64,000 nucleotides of DNA from Salipiger profundus (GCF_001969385.1 NZ_CP014796.1:3489501-3553500), one strand, 5' to 3'. Positions 42,459-52,278 are shown, numbered from the stretch's first letter. Numbers and translations: made by a program. The notes: generated by a model not told the origin, from the sequence alone.

Positions 42459-44171
42459 CTAGCCCTCCCGCGTCGTGCGCATGACTTCCTCGAGGGTCGT
42501 CACGCCCTGCACGACCTTGGCGAGACCGTCCTCGAACATGGTGCGCATGCCCTCGGCAACGGCGGCCTGGTGCAGCTCCTGCGCCTCGGCGTGGCGCAGG
42601 ATCAGGCTGCGGATCGGGTCGGTCATCGGCAGCACCTCGACCAGCATGGTGCGACCGAGGTAGCCCTTGCCGCGACAGGCCTCGCAGCCGCAGGCGCGAT
42701 AGAGGGTGATGCCGTCGCGACCGGCGTCGGGTGTGTACCGGTCGAGCCCGAACTGCTCGACGATCTCCGGCAGCGCGGTGTAGGGCGCGCGGCAGTGCGG
42801 ACAGAGCCGGCGCACCAGCCGCTGCGCGGCCAGCCCCTCGAGCGTCGAGGTCAGCAGGTAGTCCTCGACGCCCATTTCGAGAAAGCGGGTGATGGCGCTC
42901 GCGGCGTCGTTGGTGTGCAGCGTCGACAGCACGAGGTGGCCGGTCAGCGCCGCCTGCGCCGCGATGCGGGCGGTCTCGGCGTCGCGGATCTCGCCCACCA
43001 TGATGATGTCCGGATCCTGCCGCAGGATCGAGCGCAGCACCGCGGCGAAGGTCAGCCCGACCGAGGGTTTCACCTGCACCTGGTTCACGCCCTCGAGCTG
43101 GTATTCCACCGGGTCCTCGACGGTGACGAGCTTGCGCCCTTCGCTGTTGATCGCACTGAGCGCGGCGTAGAGCGTGGTGGTCTTGCCGCTGCCGGTGGGG
43201 CCGGTGACCACGAAGATGCCGTGCGGCGCCGTCAGGATGGTGTCGAGCATGCCGCGCGCCGGCGCCTGAACCCCGAGCGCGTCGAAGTCGAGCGCCACCG
43301 CGTCGCGGTCGAGCAGGCGCAGCACCATCGACTCGCCGTGCATGACGGGCAGGGTCGAGACCCGGATGTCGATGGACTTGCCGCGCACCACGGTCTTGAT
43401 GCGACCGTCCTGCGGCAACCGGTGCTCGGCGATGTCGAGCCGGGCCATGATCTTGAGCCGCGACACCACGGCGGCGCGCTGGCGGTCGGGCAGGCGGGCC
43501 TCTTCCTGCAGAACCCCGTCGATACGGTAGCGCACGCGCAGTGTGTGCTCGTGCGGCTCGATGTGGATGTCCGAGGCGCGCGCCTCGACCGCGCGCGCGA
43601 TCAGCCCGTTCACCAACTGGACCACCGGCGCCTCGCTGGCGAGATCCTTGAGCCGCTCGACGTCGACCTCGGCGGTCTCGGCATCGGGGGCGGTGCCGTT
43701 GGCCACATCCTGCGGCGCGGCATAGAGCCGGTCGATGGCGTTCTCGATCAGCGCGGGCTCGGCGACCGCCACGGTCACCGGGCGCCCGGCGGCCAGTTCG
43801 AAGGCCTCGATCGCGAACCGGTCGAGCGGGTCGGCCATGGCCACGAGGTAGCCTGCGTCGGTCTCGGCCATCGGCAGCATCCGTCGCGCGCGCAGGAAAC
43901 GCGCGCTCATGTGCTCGAGCCCCAGCGGATCCGTGGGAAGGTCGGCGACGGAGACCTGTCGCAGCCCGAGCAGGCCGGCAAGTTCCGCCGCGAGGTCGCG
44001 CTCCTGCACGAGCCCGAGCCGGGTGAGCACGTCGGGCAGGTTGCGCCCGCCGCTGCGCTCGAGCAGCCGCATCGCGCGGTCGAGACCCGCGCGGTCGAGC
44101 TTGCCCGATGCGACGAGCGCCTCGCCGAGCGCCCGCTGCACGTCGTCGATATTGCGGTCCATCGCGGACAT
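42459..44171 (-). CDS. gspE: Type II secretion ATPase GspE
   Basis: The 570-residue cytoplasmic ATPase drives pseudopilus assembly. An N-terminal MshEN/N1E domain precedes the NTPase core with Walker A GPTGSGKTTT, the Asp box DPDIIMVGEIRDAETA, the His box LTGHLVLSTLHTNDA and a four-cysteine zinc motif (LCPHC, then CGCEAC). ATG 44171 was chosen as the first start consistent with family length; a frame extension to 44261 is Arg-rich and lacks homology. It heads the operon and diverges from the 1227-residue exported protein. Confidence 0.95.
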   Translation of the reverse strand: MSAMDRNIDDVQRALGEALVASGKLDRAGLDRAMRLLERSGGRNLPDVLTRLGLVQERDLAAELAGLLGLRQVSVADLPTDPLGLEHMSARFLRARRMLPMAETDAGYLVAMADPLDRFAIEAFELAAGRPVTVAVAEPALIENAIDRLYAAPQDVANGTAPDAETAEVDVERLKDLASEAPVVQLVNGLIARAVEARASDIHIEPHEHTLRVRYRIDGVLQEEARLPDRQRAAVVSRLKIMARLDIAEHRLPQDGRIKTVVRGKSIDIRVSTLPVMHGESMVLRLLDRDAVALDFDALGVQAPARGMLDTILTAPHGIFVVTGPTGSGKTTTLYAALSAINSEGRKLVTVEDPVEYQLEGVNQVQVKPSVGLTFAAVLRSILRQDPDIIMVGEIRDAETARIAAQAALTGHLVLSTLHTNDAASAITRFLEMGVEDYLLTSTLEGLAAQRLVRRLCPHCRAPYTALPEIVEQFGLDRYTPDAGRDGITLYRACGCEACRGKGYLGRTMLVEVLPMTDPIRSLILRHAEAQELHQAAVAEGMRTMFEDGLAKVVQGVTTLEEVMRTTREG

Positions 44172-44459
44172 GGCCTGCCGATCCCCTTTTGCCAGAGGCG
44201 TCTTTCGTCGTGGCTTCTCCGGTTCGTGCCCACCGTCCCGGGCTGCACGTCGCGAAGGCATCGGGCATGCAGCCCGGTGCCAGCCTTGGATAACAATATC
44301 TGAATATGGAGGCGTCCGTCTTGATCGTCGTCAATGCCGCAAGCGCGGCAAAGCGATTGGATTCAGGGTATGGGGCAGAGCACGGCGTGCGTCGAACGCG
44401 TCCTCCCTGTTCCGAGTGTCACGACGTGTGAAAGAGAGACAAGAGGGGGATCATTCGCG

Positions 44460-47400
44460 ATGAGACAACGATCGCTATTGCTCTGCGGCACGGCAGCCTT
44501 GCTGCTCGCCTCGAGCATCCCGGGTCTCGCCGATGACGGCGAGAACACCATCAAGCGGCTGACGGGAACGCGGGTCGACAACCAGTTGACCGTGCAACCC
44601 GACGAGGTCTTCGGTTCGGAGATCCCCGAGGCCGAACATGCCTTCACCGACATGCTGCAGTTCTACGTTCCGACGCAGCGCGCAAGCGGGCTCGTGGAGC
44701 CGATCGAATACTTCGACGTGGACGGCAACCTCGTGGAAACGCTCGAGACGGCCAAGCCGCTCGTGAACGTGTTCCTCTATGGCCCCGCCGTCGAGGTCGA
44801 GGGCACCGCCTTCCTGCACAGCTTCATGGACAGCTTCGCGGCGGTCAGTCTCGATGACGGCGAGACATGGAAGACCACCAACCTGTCGCAGTCGGCGGAT
44901 CAGACCTCGTTCACGCTGGGAACCTCCAAGCATGGCGGCAACCACGCGGTGAGCGATTCCGTGTTTCTCGAAAGCGCGGAGTGGATCGAGCGCAACAAGA
45001 ACGTCGGCCGTCTGAACATCGTGGGCGAGGTCGACAACGACGACGGCGTGAAGCGCGTCCAGATCATCAACGCCGATACCGGCGATGACGTCTTCGCCTT
45101 CAACGTCCGCAACAACACGACCGAGTTCGATCTGGAACGCGTGGTCCGCGCCGAGAACGCGCCCTGCCGCATCGCGGCGGTGGTGGACGGCGAAGTGAGC
45201 GCGCCGGTCCCGGTAAGCTATTCCGAGGAGACGGAGGCACAATGCAGCGGCCTCGACCTGACGGAATACCCCGGTGGCGCCTACAGCATCGCGCAGGCCA
45301 GTTCCGGCAACAAGGCCATGGTCGCCTGGACCAGCCGCTACTGCCAGCAGGGGCAGCCGGGCTACTCGATCGCGTGGGACGGCACCGACGAGGGACTCTC
45401 GGACGAGCAACTCGCCAAGCGGACCGCGCTGGAAACCCTGCTGGATGTCGATGTGAGCCAGGACCTCTACCTGACGGACCTGTTCGGGGTCGCCGGGTCG
45501 CAGGGCTCGATCGACTTCGCCGAGGAGGACTATCCGCAGGCCGGCGAGGTGCCCTTCGGCTGCCTCTGGACCTCGCGCGGGGTGCTTCTGCCCGGTGACG
45601 ATCCACGAACCGAAGACACCGAAGAGACGCACATGGTCTGGACCAAGCCCGAGCGGCTGACCTCCGGCCGCCGCGATCCCTACCGGGTCGAGGTCCATGC
45701 GCTTGAAGGCGCGGGCTTCGTGATGACCTGGCAGGAAGACCCCGACGGGCTGCGTCCCGGACAGGGCGAAGGCCCGGGCGAAGGCTGGAGCGGTGCCGTT
45801 GCGCACAGCCAGACCGATGTCTGGTACAGCTTCCTGCCGTGGGAATATGCCAACCTCGTCGAGAACCCCGAAGATCCGGCGGGCACGCCGGTGAACCTTG
45901 CCGACCATGACCTGACGGCCACGGGCCGGCCCCAGGCCTACGTGCCCTGGGCCGTGCCGATGCGCCTGACCAACAACAACAAGTGCACGGTCGACAAGTA
46001 CTGGGATCCCAAGGATCCGCTCGACCCCGAGCTGTTCAGCTACTGCAACTACGCCGTGGCGCAGGACTACGGGCTGCAGAACTTCTGCCAGGACACCGCC
46101 AACATCCCGCAGGGACAGAACGACGAACTCGGTCTGATCTGCGTGAACGACGACGGCCTGCCGAACCTCGCCAACACCGCCGCGACCCGGCCGCGCACCT
46201 CGCTGCAGGGCTACGACTCGGACGGTGACGGCAAAACCGACAGCGGCTGGGTGATCGTCGCGACGGAGGAATCGAAGGGTCTCGGCCGCTTCGCCTTCTG
46301 GCCGGACGGCACGCCCTGCGACGAGGACGCCACCGATGACCCCGATTGCTCGGCCGACATCGGCAAGAACCAGTGGTACTTCAGCTTCGACATGGGGGCA
46401 CCTGCCACCTCGGATACCGCCGCTCATCCGAACGGGCTCGTGCAGAGCCTCGTCAGCCAGGGCAACCTGCTCAACCAGCCGGAAATCGACTGGCGCACGG
46501 GCGAGTTCTACCCGGTGCTGAACACGGTCCAGATGTGGGACTTCGGCGACTACAACTACGATCTCTACAACACCGAGATCGCGCGTCGCTCGAGCCTGCT
46601 CGCGCAGGGCATCGCCAAGGGGGTGAACTCCGAAGGCGGCACCGTGGCCATCCCGTCGTGGAAACAGGGCGCGATGCGCCAGGGCGGACCGGCCGACACC
46701 ATGTTCCGGCGGATCAAGGTCGATGCGCAGACATATGTCGAAGGGCTGGACAACAACCCCTACGCCTTCTCCAACGTGGTCTGTGACCCGGTGGGCGGCG
46801 TCGGCGGCTGGATCCTGACGGACGGGTCGAACCCCTACTACCCGGAGGGCATCTGCACGGCTTCCCCGACGAACCTGTCGGCGGCCATTCCCGACACCTG
46901 CATCGACACCGCGTCGGATGCGACGATCGACTGCCCGACCGTGGACTTCACCTCCTCGACCTACGGACAGCTCGTGTTCCCGCAGAATGACCCGGCCGGA
47001 CCGATCCTGCAGGGCTACGCACAGGGCGAAGGCGACACCACCAAGGTGCTCACCTGGCACCAGTGCCCGTCGGACGGCACGCAGATCAGCGGCGACTTCG
47101 ACGGCGTGACCTGTGACACCGACAATCGCGACGACGTGTTCGCCACGATGAACGACCAGAGCTGGTACAACCCGCTCGACGTGTCCAAGGGCCACCGCGG
47201 CTTCCTCGACGGGGATTTCGTGATGTACCTCTACGCGTGGTCGCCGAACTGGCGTCTGAATGCCCGTGGCAACGACCGCTACGACCTTTACGTCCGCCGG
47301 TCGTTCGACGGCGGGGACACCTGGACCACGCTGCCCGCGTCGTTCACCGCCAGCAATGGCGCGCTCTACGTGGGTGACGGCACGGTGACCTGCCAGGTCT

Positions 47401-48143
47401 ACCGGTCCGAGGAAAGCCAGGTGTCGCAGTCCGTCGAGCCGATGATCTGTTCCGAGTACGGCGCAGGCGTGGCCGAGGCGGCGCGCAACGTCACCCAGCA
47501 TCACAACATGCGGATCACCACGCTCGATCCGAGGTATGCGCCCACGGGTGGCCCGCGTCAGGTCAGCATCATCGAGGGTGAATGCGTCAACCTTGAAGAC
47601 CCGACCATCGACGGCAGCGTGATGACCTGCGTCGATCCGCGGACCGGCGAGAGCGAACTGCGCGACCCGTCCCGCTACTTCATGGTCTTCGAGACCGGCG
47701 ACAACAGCACCGTCGAAGAGGGCGAAGCCGAACCGCTCGACCTGTTCTACGGACGTGGCGAAAGCTTCGGCGACGACTACACCGTCTGGGCCGAGACCGA
47801 CACCGCATCCGCCGACGCGACCTTCTGCTACCCGTCGAACCCGCAGGGGGACGACACGGTCTCCGAGGTGGTCGAAGGCAGCGGCTTCTGCAACGAGTTC
47901 GATCGCCTGAACTCTGCCGGTGATACCCACTCGAGCGAGGCCGACCTGGAAGCCAAGCAGGACGGCAGCAAGCTCTACGGCGCCTGGTCGCAGTGGGTCT
48001 TCGAGGACGACAGCATGGAACACATCGTCGAGTCGGAAGCCATGGCGCGCCGCGTCTGGTGGATCGACGACTACATCTCGTCCGAGAACGCCTGGACGCT
48101 GCCGGGAACCAACTCGGCGATGGCCGACAGGCCGGTCAAGTAA
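44460..48143 (+). CDS. Large exported Asp-box protein, candidate T2SS substrate
   Basis: This 1227-residue protein has a signal peptide (MRQRSLLLCGTAALLLASSI, cleaved near GLA/DDG). Asp-box motifs of the BNR/sialidase type are visible at about residue 130 (SLDDGETW) and 947 (SFDGGDTW), suggesting a beta-propeller fold. It is rich in Asp, Asn, Gly, aromatic residues and Cys (many pairs around 500-570 and 770-900), as expected of an extracellular disulfide-bonded protein. I see no C-terminal anchor. It vaguely recalls large proteins called choice-of-anchor O in databases, but that is from memory. It diverges from gspE across 288 bp and ends at a terminator, so it is a natural candidate substrate of the adjacent T2SS. 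Function unknown. Confidence 0.75.
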   Translation: MRQRSLLLCGTAALLLASSIPGLADDGENTIKRLTGTRVDNQLTVQPDEVFGSEIPEAEHAFTDMLQFYVPTQRASGLVEPIEYFDVDGNLVETLETAKPLVNVFLYGPAVEVEGTAFLHSFMDSFAAVSLDDGETWKTTNLSQSADQTSFTLGTSKHGGNHAVSDSVFLESAEWIERNKNVGRLNIVGEVDNDDGVKRVQIINADTGDDVFAFNVRNNTTEFDLERVVRAENAPCRIAAVVDGEVSAPVPVSYSEETEAQCSGLDLTEYPGGAYSIAQASSGNKAMVAWTSRYCQQGQPGYSIAWDGTDEGLSDEQLAKRTALETLLDVDVSQDLYLTDLFGVAGSQGSIDFAEEDYPQAGEVPFGCLWTSRGVLLPGDDPRTEDTEETHMVWTKPERLTSGRRDPYRVEVHALEGAGFVMTWQEDPDGLRPGQGEGPGEGWSGAVAHSQTDVWYSFLPWEYANLVENPEDPAGTPVNLADHDLTATGRPQAYVPWAVPMRLTNNNKCTVDKYWDPKDPLDPELFSYCNYAVAQDYGLQNFCQDTANIPQGQNDELGLICVNDDGLPNLANTAATRPRTSLQGYDSDGDGKTDSGWVIVATEESKGLGRFAFWPDGTPCDEDATDDPDCSADIGKNQWYFSFDMGAPATSDTAAHPNGLVQSLVSQGNLLNQPEIDWRTGEFYPVLNTVQMWDFGDYNYDLYNTEIARRSSLLAQGIAKGVNSEGGTVAIPSWKQGAMRQGGPADTMFRRIKVDAQTYVEGLDNNPYAFSNVVCDPVGGVGGWILTDGSNPYYPEGICTASPTNLSAAIPDTCIDTASDATIDCPTVDFTSSTYGQLVFPQNDPAGPILQGYAQGEGDTTKVLTWHQCPSDGTQISGDFDGVTCDTDNRDDVFATMNDQSWYNPLDVSKGHRGFLDGDFVMYLYAWSPNWRLNARGNDRYDLYVRRSFDGGDTWTTLPASFTASNGALYVGDGTVTCQVYRSEESQVSQSVEPMICSEYGAGVAEAARNVTQHHNMRITTLDPRYAPTGGPRQVSIIEGECVNLEDPTIDGSVMTCVDPRTGESELRDPSRYFMVFETGDNSTVEEGEAEPLDLFYGRGESFGDDYTVWAETDTASADATFCYPSNPQGDDTVSEVVEGSGFCNEFDRLNSAGDTHSSEADLEAKQDGSKLYGAWSQWVFEDDSMEHIVESEAMARRVWWIDDYISSENAWTLPGTNSAMADRPVK

Positions 48144-48188
48144 CCGACGCCGGGCCGGTCGTCAGAACCGGCCCCGCAAAGACCATTA

Positions 48189-48219
48189 GACGGGTCGCCT
48201 TCGGGCGGCCCGTCCTTTT
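48189..48219 (+). terminator. Intrinsic terminator after the Asp-box protein gene
   Basis: GACGGGTCGCC and GGCGGCCCGTC (one wobble) enclose a TTCG tetraloop and are followed by CTTTTG. Confidence 0.85.
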
Positions 48220-48396
48220 GCGTATCGCCGTGATCCTTGCCGCCGCGCTGGGCGCGGCGCTGTTCGCCGGTCCAGGCGCGAAGGACAGGCCGTCGAACGC
48301 TTGTCCGTGCGCAGGGTCCCGTTCTCATGGTCCTTGCAACGTGAACCTCGGCGCTGGGCGACTAGGTTGCGATGCCGTTCCCGTTTCTCGTAGGCA

Positions 48397-49338
48397 TCAC
48401 GCCAAAGAGCCCCTGCGGGTTCCGGCGTATCGCGACGGGCTCGTGCCCATGGTCTGCCGAAAGGCGGTGGCGAAGGCCGGGGCGCTTTCGTAGCCGGCAA
48501 GTCGCGCGGCCTCGGCGACCGTCGCCCCGGTGTCGAGCGCCTCGGCCGCGCGCTCCATCCGCAGCGCCCGCAGGCGGGTCAGCACCGGGGCGCCATGCGC
48601 GCGCCGGAAGAGGCGCCGCATGGTGGACTGGCTGACACCGCCCGCCGCCGCGATCTCGGCAAGCGCGGGCAGGGGGCCGGGGCGCGCGGCCAGCGCCTCC
48701 ATCCTTGCCAGCTTGTCCCGTTCATGCCCCCGCAGACCGGTCTGCCCCGGCGCAAGGCGCGCCATCGCACGGCTGACCAGCCGCATGGCAAAGGCCTCTC
48801 GCTCGAAGATTTGCAGTGCGCCGTTCTCTGCGCCGCCCGCGAGCAGCGCCTCGGCGTCCGCGATGTCCTGCGGCAATGCCGGCCAGCGTTCGTCTCGCCG
48901 GGGCCCGCCCTGCATGAACGCCTGCCGCGAGATCCCCCGTTCGGCGAGCCAGTCCCATGAGACGAGGACCGTCACCTTGCGCAGGCGCTGGCCATGCTCG
49001 AAGCGCCGATGGAACGCCGCCGGCCGGTCGAGCGCGCTGAACACGATCTGCGGAGGCCGCCCCGGTGCGCGGCCGAAGGTCAGCGGCGCGCCGTCCAGCC
49101 ATGCCGAGACGCTGCCCTCGAGCATCAGGTGCAGCGCGACGTTGGCGGGGCGTATGAGCCGGGTTTCGAAACTCGCTTCGACGAAGGTGTCCTGAAGGTT
49201 GATGCAGAGGCCCGACGGCAACGATGTCCCGACGCGCGCGCCGCTCAGCACGACGCGCTCTGGCGGCAGCGTCGTGGCGAAATCCTCGATACCGCTGCGC
49301 AGTCCGCGGTCGATGTCTGCAAGCGTGATCCGGTTCAT
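48397..49338 (-). CDS. AraC-family regulator, PchR-like
   Basis: The 313-residue protein has an N-terminal sensor half (about 1-200, VALHLMLEGSVSAWLDGAPL) and a C-terminal AraC double helix-turn-helix (about 225-310, LPALAEIAAAGGVSQSTMRR, then AAEALDTGATVAEAARLAGY and the FATAFRQTMGTSPSRYA signature). It resembles PchR-type regulators that activate a siderophore receptor when the cognate ferrisiderophore is present. The divergent gene is a TonB siderophore receptor, which supports this. ATG 49338 gives a sensible N-terminus; upstream in-frame sequence to 49416 is basic and unlikely. Three 10-bp repeats at 49428-49457 are candidate binding sites. Confidence 0.88.
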   Translation of the reverse strand: MNRITLADIDRGLRSGIEDFATTLPPERVVLSGARVGTSLPSGLCINLQDTFVEASFETRLIRPANVALHLMLEGSVSAWLDGAPLTFGRAPGRPPQIVFSALDRPAAFHRRFEHGQRLRKVTVLVSWDWLAERGISRQAFMQGGPRRDERWPALPQDIADAEALLAGGAENGALQIFEREAFAMRLVSRAMARLAPGQTGLRGHERDKLARMEALAARPGPLPALAEIAAAGGVSQSTMRRLFRRAHGAPVLTRLRALRMERAAEALDTGATVAEAARLAGYESAPAFATAFRQTMGTSPSRYAGTRRGSLA

Positions 49339-49427
49339 CCGTGCCGGTCCCCGATTTTGGCGTTTCGGAAAAGGTTTCTGACCGGCTCGCGAAGGGGACC
49401 CGCTGGCTAGCTCCATCCCTACACCCT

Positions 49428-49457
49428 AGAAACTGATAGAAACAGTCAGAAAATGAG
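49428..49457. promoter_or_regulatory. Three 10-bp phased repeats, candidate AraC-family operator
   Basis: AGAAA occurs at 49428, 49438 and 49448, exactly one helical turn apart, within units AGAAACTGAT, AGAAACAGTC and AGAAAATGAG. They lie between the divergent AraC-type gene and the receptor and end about 11 bp before the receptor start. Direct, phased repeats are typical of AraC-family sites. Confidence 0.55.
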
Positions 49458-49467
49458 GGGCAAGGTG

Positions 49468-51573
49468 ATGACATCGCTCAGCCATCCATCCACGCGCGTC
49501 GCGCTCCTGCTTACGACCGCGCTGTCGACGCCCGCCGTTGCGCAGGACAGCGTCTATCTCGGCGAGCTGCAGATCGACGGGGCCAGTTACGAAACCGAGG
49601 ATAGCAACAGCTACACCACCGACCTGATCTCGGTCGGGGAGAAGGCGACGATGGGACCGCGCGAGGTGCCCCAGTCGACCACGGTGATCACGCGCAAGCA
49701 GATCGAGGACGGCGGCTATACCGCGCTCGAGGATGCGCTGGCCGACACGCCGGGCATCATGATCCTCAATAACGATACCGGCCGCTCGTCGATCTTCTCG
49801 CGCGGCTACGAGTTCGACTATCTCTATTTCGATGGTCTTCCCGCGCCGGTGAGCTCGATCTACGGCACCCAGCCCGACCTTTCCATCGTCGACCACGTCG
49901 AGGTGCTCAAGGGACCGGCGGGTCTGTTCATCGGCACCGGTGAGCCGGCGGGCTCGATCAACATGCGGCTCAAGCAGGCCACGGCGACCGAGCTCAAGGG
50001 CTACACGACGCTCTCGGCCGATTCCAATGGCCAGGGGCGCGTCGAGGTCGACGTGTCGGACGCGCTGAACGAGGACGGCACCCTGCGCGGCCGCTTCGTC
50101 GCCGCCTACGGTGACGGCGAGAGCTTCGTCGACGGGGTCGAGAACGGGGTCCAGAGCTACTACGGCACGCTGGCGTGGGACGTGACGCCCGACACCGAGC
50201 TGACGTTTTCGCTGAGCCACATGGAGCGCGACATCGCGCCCTTCAACGGGCTGCCGGCCTATGCCGACAACGACCTGATCTGGACCGATGTCGATGCGAC
50301 CACCGCGCCCGACTGGAACGACTTCGACAATGAAACCACCGACGCGGTGCTGGCCGCCGAGCATTTCCTTGCGGGCGGCGGCCGGGTGAAGTTCTCGATG
50401 CGCCGGTCGTGGCAGGATGCCGACATGCTCTACGGCTACTCGGGCTCCTCGGCTGATGCGGACAACACGATCTCGTCGCTGTCGTGGCTGGCGCGCGAGT
50501 TCGATCAGGACAGCCTCGCGCTCGACCTGCACGCCGAGCTGCCGTTCGCCCTGGGTGGCTGGGACGCCACCGCCATCGTCGGTGCCGACTGGCAGAAGGT
50601 CGAAAGCACCATGTCGGGCGCGCGTGGCTCGATCTCCGGCAGCTGGGACCTCGACGACTGGAACGCAGGCGCCATCGCAAAGCCCGCCTACAGCTACAGC
50701 AGTCGCACCGAGACCGAGACCACCTCGACCGGCCTTTACAGCCAGGTTCGTGTGAAGCCGATCGACGCGCTGACGCTGATCGGCGGGGCCCGGCTGAGCT
50801 GGTACGATGGCACCGTGGACACGACCAACCTGTCGACCGGGGCAGTGTCCTCGGAGAGCTACGACGTCGAGGCCAAGGTGACGCCCTTCGCCGGTTTCAC
50901 CTACGACGTGACCCCCGAGGCCACGGTCTACGGCAGCTATTCCGAGATCTTCATCCCTCAGTCCGAGGTGGACAGCGGCGGCGACCTGCTGGACCCGATC
51001 GAGGGGCGGCAGTACGAGCTCGGCGTGAAGGCCCGGCTGGCCTATGGTCTGGACGTGTCCGCGGCGCTCTTCGACCTGCGCGAGGTCAATCGCCCGCTGC
51101 AGATCGTCGGCGAGAACTACTACGAGGCGGAAGAAGAGGTCTCTTCTCGCGGGATCGAGCTGGAGGCCGCGGGCGAGGTGATGCCCGGTCTGCACCTCGC
51201 GGCGGGCTACACCTACACCGACACCGAGTATCTCAACGGCGCCAACGAGGGCGACGCCTTCTCGACCTACACGCCCGAGCACATGTTCAAGCTCACCGGC
51301 AGCTACGACTTCACCGAGGGCGCGCTCGAGGGCTGGAGCTTCGGCGGACGGGTGACGCGGATGTCGGAGTTCTCCTCGCGCGGGGTCGAGGCTCCGGCCT
51401 ACACCACGGTCGATCTCATGGCGTCGAAGAGCTGGGACAACGGGCTGGTGATGCGCGCCGGTGTCGATAACGTGTTCGACGAGGAATATTATTCCCGCGT
51501 CGGCAGCGCGACGGTGTTCAACTTCCGCGGCGAGCCGCGCACCTTCAACGTCTCGCTCACCAAGTCGTTCTGA
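49468..51573 (+). CDS. TonB-dependent siderophore receptor
   Basis: This 701-residue outer-membrane protein has a signal peptide (LLTTALSTPAVA/QDS) and a plug domain (PQSTTVITRKQIEDGGYTAL to VEVLKGPAGLFIGTGEPAGS, the siderophore-receptor signature). A 22-strand barrel follows, ending in the C-terminal motif ...FNVSLTKSF with terminal Phe. The TonB box region is near residues 26-40. ATG 49468 has a GGGGCAAGG ribosome-binding site; ATG 49453 has none. It probably takes up a ferrisiderophore under the control of the divergent AraC-type regulator. Ligand unknown. A strong terminator follows. Confidence 0.93.
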   Translation: MTSLSHPSTRVALLLTTALSTPAVAQDSVYLGELQIDGASYETEDSNSYTTDLISVGEKATMGPREVPQSTTVITRKQIEDGGYTALEDALADTPGIMILNNDTGRSSIFSRGYEFDYLYFDGLPAPVSSIYGTQPDLSIVDHVEVLKGPAGLFIGTGEPAGSINMRLKQATATELKGYTTLSADSNGQGRVEVDVSDALNEDGTLRGRFVAAYGDGESFVDGVENGVQSYYGTLAWDVTPDTELTFSLSHMERDIAPFNGLPAYADNDLIWTDVDATTAPDWNDFDNETTDAVLAAEHFLAGGGRVKFSMRRSWQDADMLYGYSGSSADADNTISSLSWLAREFDQDSLALDLHAELPFALGGWDATAIVGADWQKVESTMSGARGSISGSWDLDDWNAGAIAKPAYSYSSRTETETTSTGLYSQVRVKPIDALTLIGGARLSWYDGTVDTTNLSTGAVSSESYDVEAKVTPFAGFTYDVTPEATVYGSYSEIFIPQSEVDSGGDLLDPIEGRQYELGVKARLAYGLDVSAALFDLREVNRPLQIVGENYYEAEEEVSSRGIELEAAGEVMPGLHLAAGYTYTDTEYLNGANEGDAFSTYTPEHMFKLTGSYDFTEGALEGWSFGGRVTRMSEFSSRGVEAPAYTTVDLMASKSWDNGLVMRAGVDNVFDEEYYSRVGSATVFNFRGEPRTFNVSLTKSF

Positions 51574-51619
51574 AGGGCCGGCCGGCTCTTGCCGCCAACG
51601 AACCATACCCACATCAGCA

Positions 51620-51647
51620 GGGAGCGCGGCAGGCCGCGCTCCCTTTT
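51620..51647 (+). terminator. Intrinsic terminator after the TonB receptor
   Basis: GGGAGCGCGG-cagg-CCGCGCTCCC is a perfect 10-bp stem followed by TTTT. Confidence 0.9.
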
Positions 51648-51817
51648 GCGTTTCGTCCCGTTCCACCCGCAGGCAGGGCCGACGGGCGGGCTGGCGAGGT
51701 CATTCGCGGCCCTCGGCCGGCAGGAAACGGCGCGCATTCGAGAATGACGCATTTGCCGCCGGGCATCGACGGGTTATCTTGCAGCGCACGCGTCACACTT
51801 CCACGAGGCAGCAGCAC

Positions 51818-52243
51818 ATGCCACGCACGGTCGCCACATCTCCGACCAAGCCCGCCGAGGGCACGGGCCGTCTCCGGCTCGTCTGGATCGCTTTCGGCTG
51901 GGCTGCGCTCGGGCTCGGCGTGGTGGGCATCGTGCTGCCGCTGCTGCCAACCACGCCGCTCGTGCTGCTTGCCGCCGCCTGTTTCGGGCGGGGCAGCCCG
52001 CGACTGCGGACCTGGCTGATCGAGCACCCAAGGCTGGGTCCGTCGATCCATGACTGGGAACGGCATCGCGCCATTCCGCGCCGGGCCAAGCGCGCCGCGA
52101 TCATCGCCATGGCGGGCTGCATCGCACTGTCGATCGGGCTGGGGCTCTCGACGCTCGCCATCTCGATCCAGGCGGTCTGCCTGTCGGGCGCGGCGCTCTT
52201 CATCCTGACCCGGCCCGAACCGCCGACGCGCAACCGCTCCTGA
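51818..52243 (+). CDS. DUF454 (YbaN-type) inner-membrane protein
   Basis: The 141-residue protein has TM helices at about 22-60 (RLVWIAFGWAALGLGVVGIV and LLPTTPLVLLAAACFGRGSP, the DUF454 signature) and about 92-130. The segment between them, RTWLIEHPRLGPSIHDWERH, is also diagnostic. The function of the family is unknown. ATG 51818 gives the family length; an open frame extends upstream but crosses the preceding terminator. It is convergent with the nqr operon. Confidence 0.88.
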   Translation: MPRTVATSPTKPAEGTGRLRLVWIAFGWAALGLGVVGIVLPLLPTTPLVLLAAACFGRGSPRLRTWLIEHPRLGPSIHDWERHRAIPRRAKRAAIIAMAGCIALSIGLGLSTLAISIQAVCLSGAALFILTRPEPPTRNRS

Positions 52244-52278
52244 CCGACTTTGCCCGGCCTAGGCAGGCCATCCGCATC

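Noticed and set aside
40455-44303. Very long open frame on plus through the gsp genes
   Set aside because: It lies antisense to gspE, gspF, gspG and gspH, all of which have strong family motifs. Its protein is low-complexity Arg/His/Gly/Ala/Gln, as expected of a GC-rich mirror frame.
44475-48023. Long open frame on minus opposite the Asp-box protein
   Set aside because: The plus-strand protein has a signal peptide, Asp boxes and a ribosome-binding site. The antisense product is His/Arg/Val-rich with no motif.
49468-51573. TonB receptor as a lanthanide or lanthanophore receptor serving the PQQ enzyme
   Set aside because: The plug has siderophore-receptor features and the gene is paired with a PchR-like AraC regulator about 30 kb away from the enzyme. 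Nothing in the sequence points to lanthanides.
49426-51666. Open frame on minus opposite the TonB receptor
   Set aside because: The receptor has plug and barrel signatures; the mirror frame has none and runs through a terminator.
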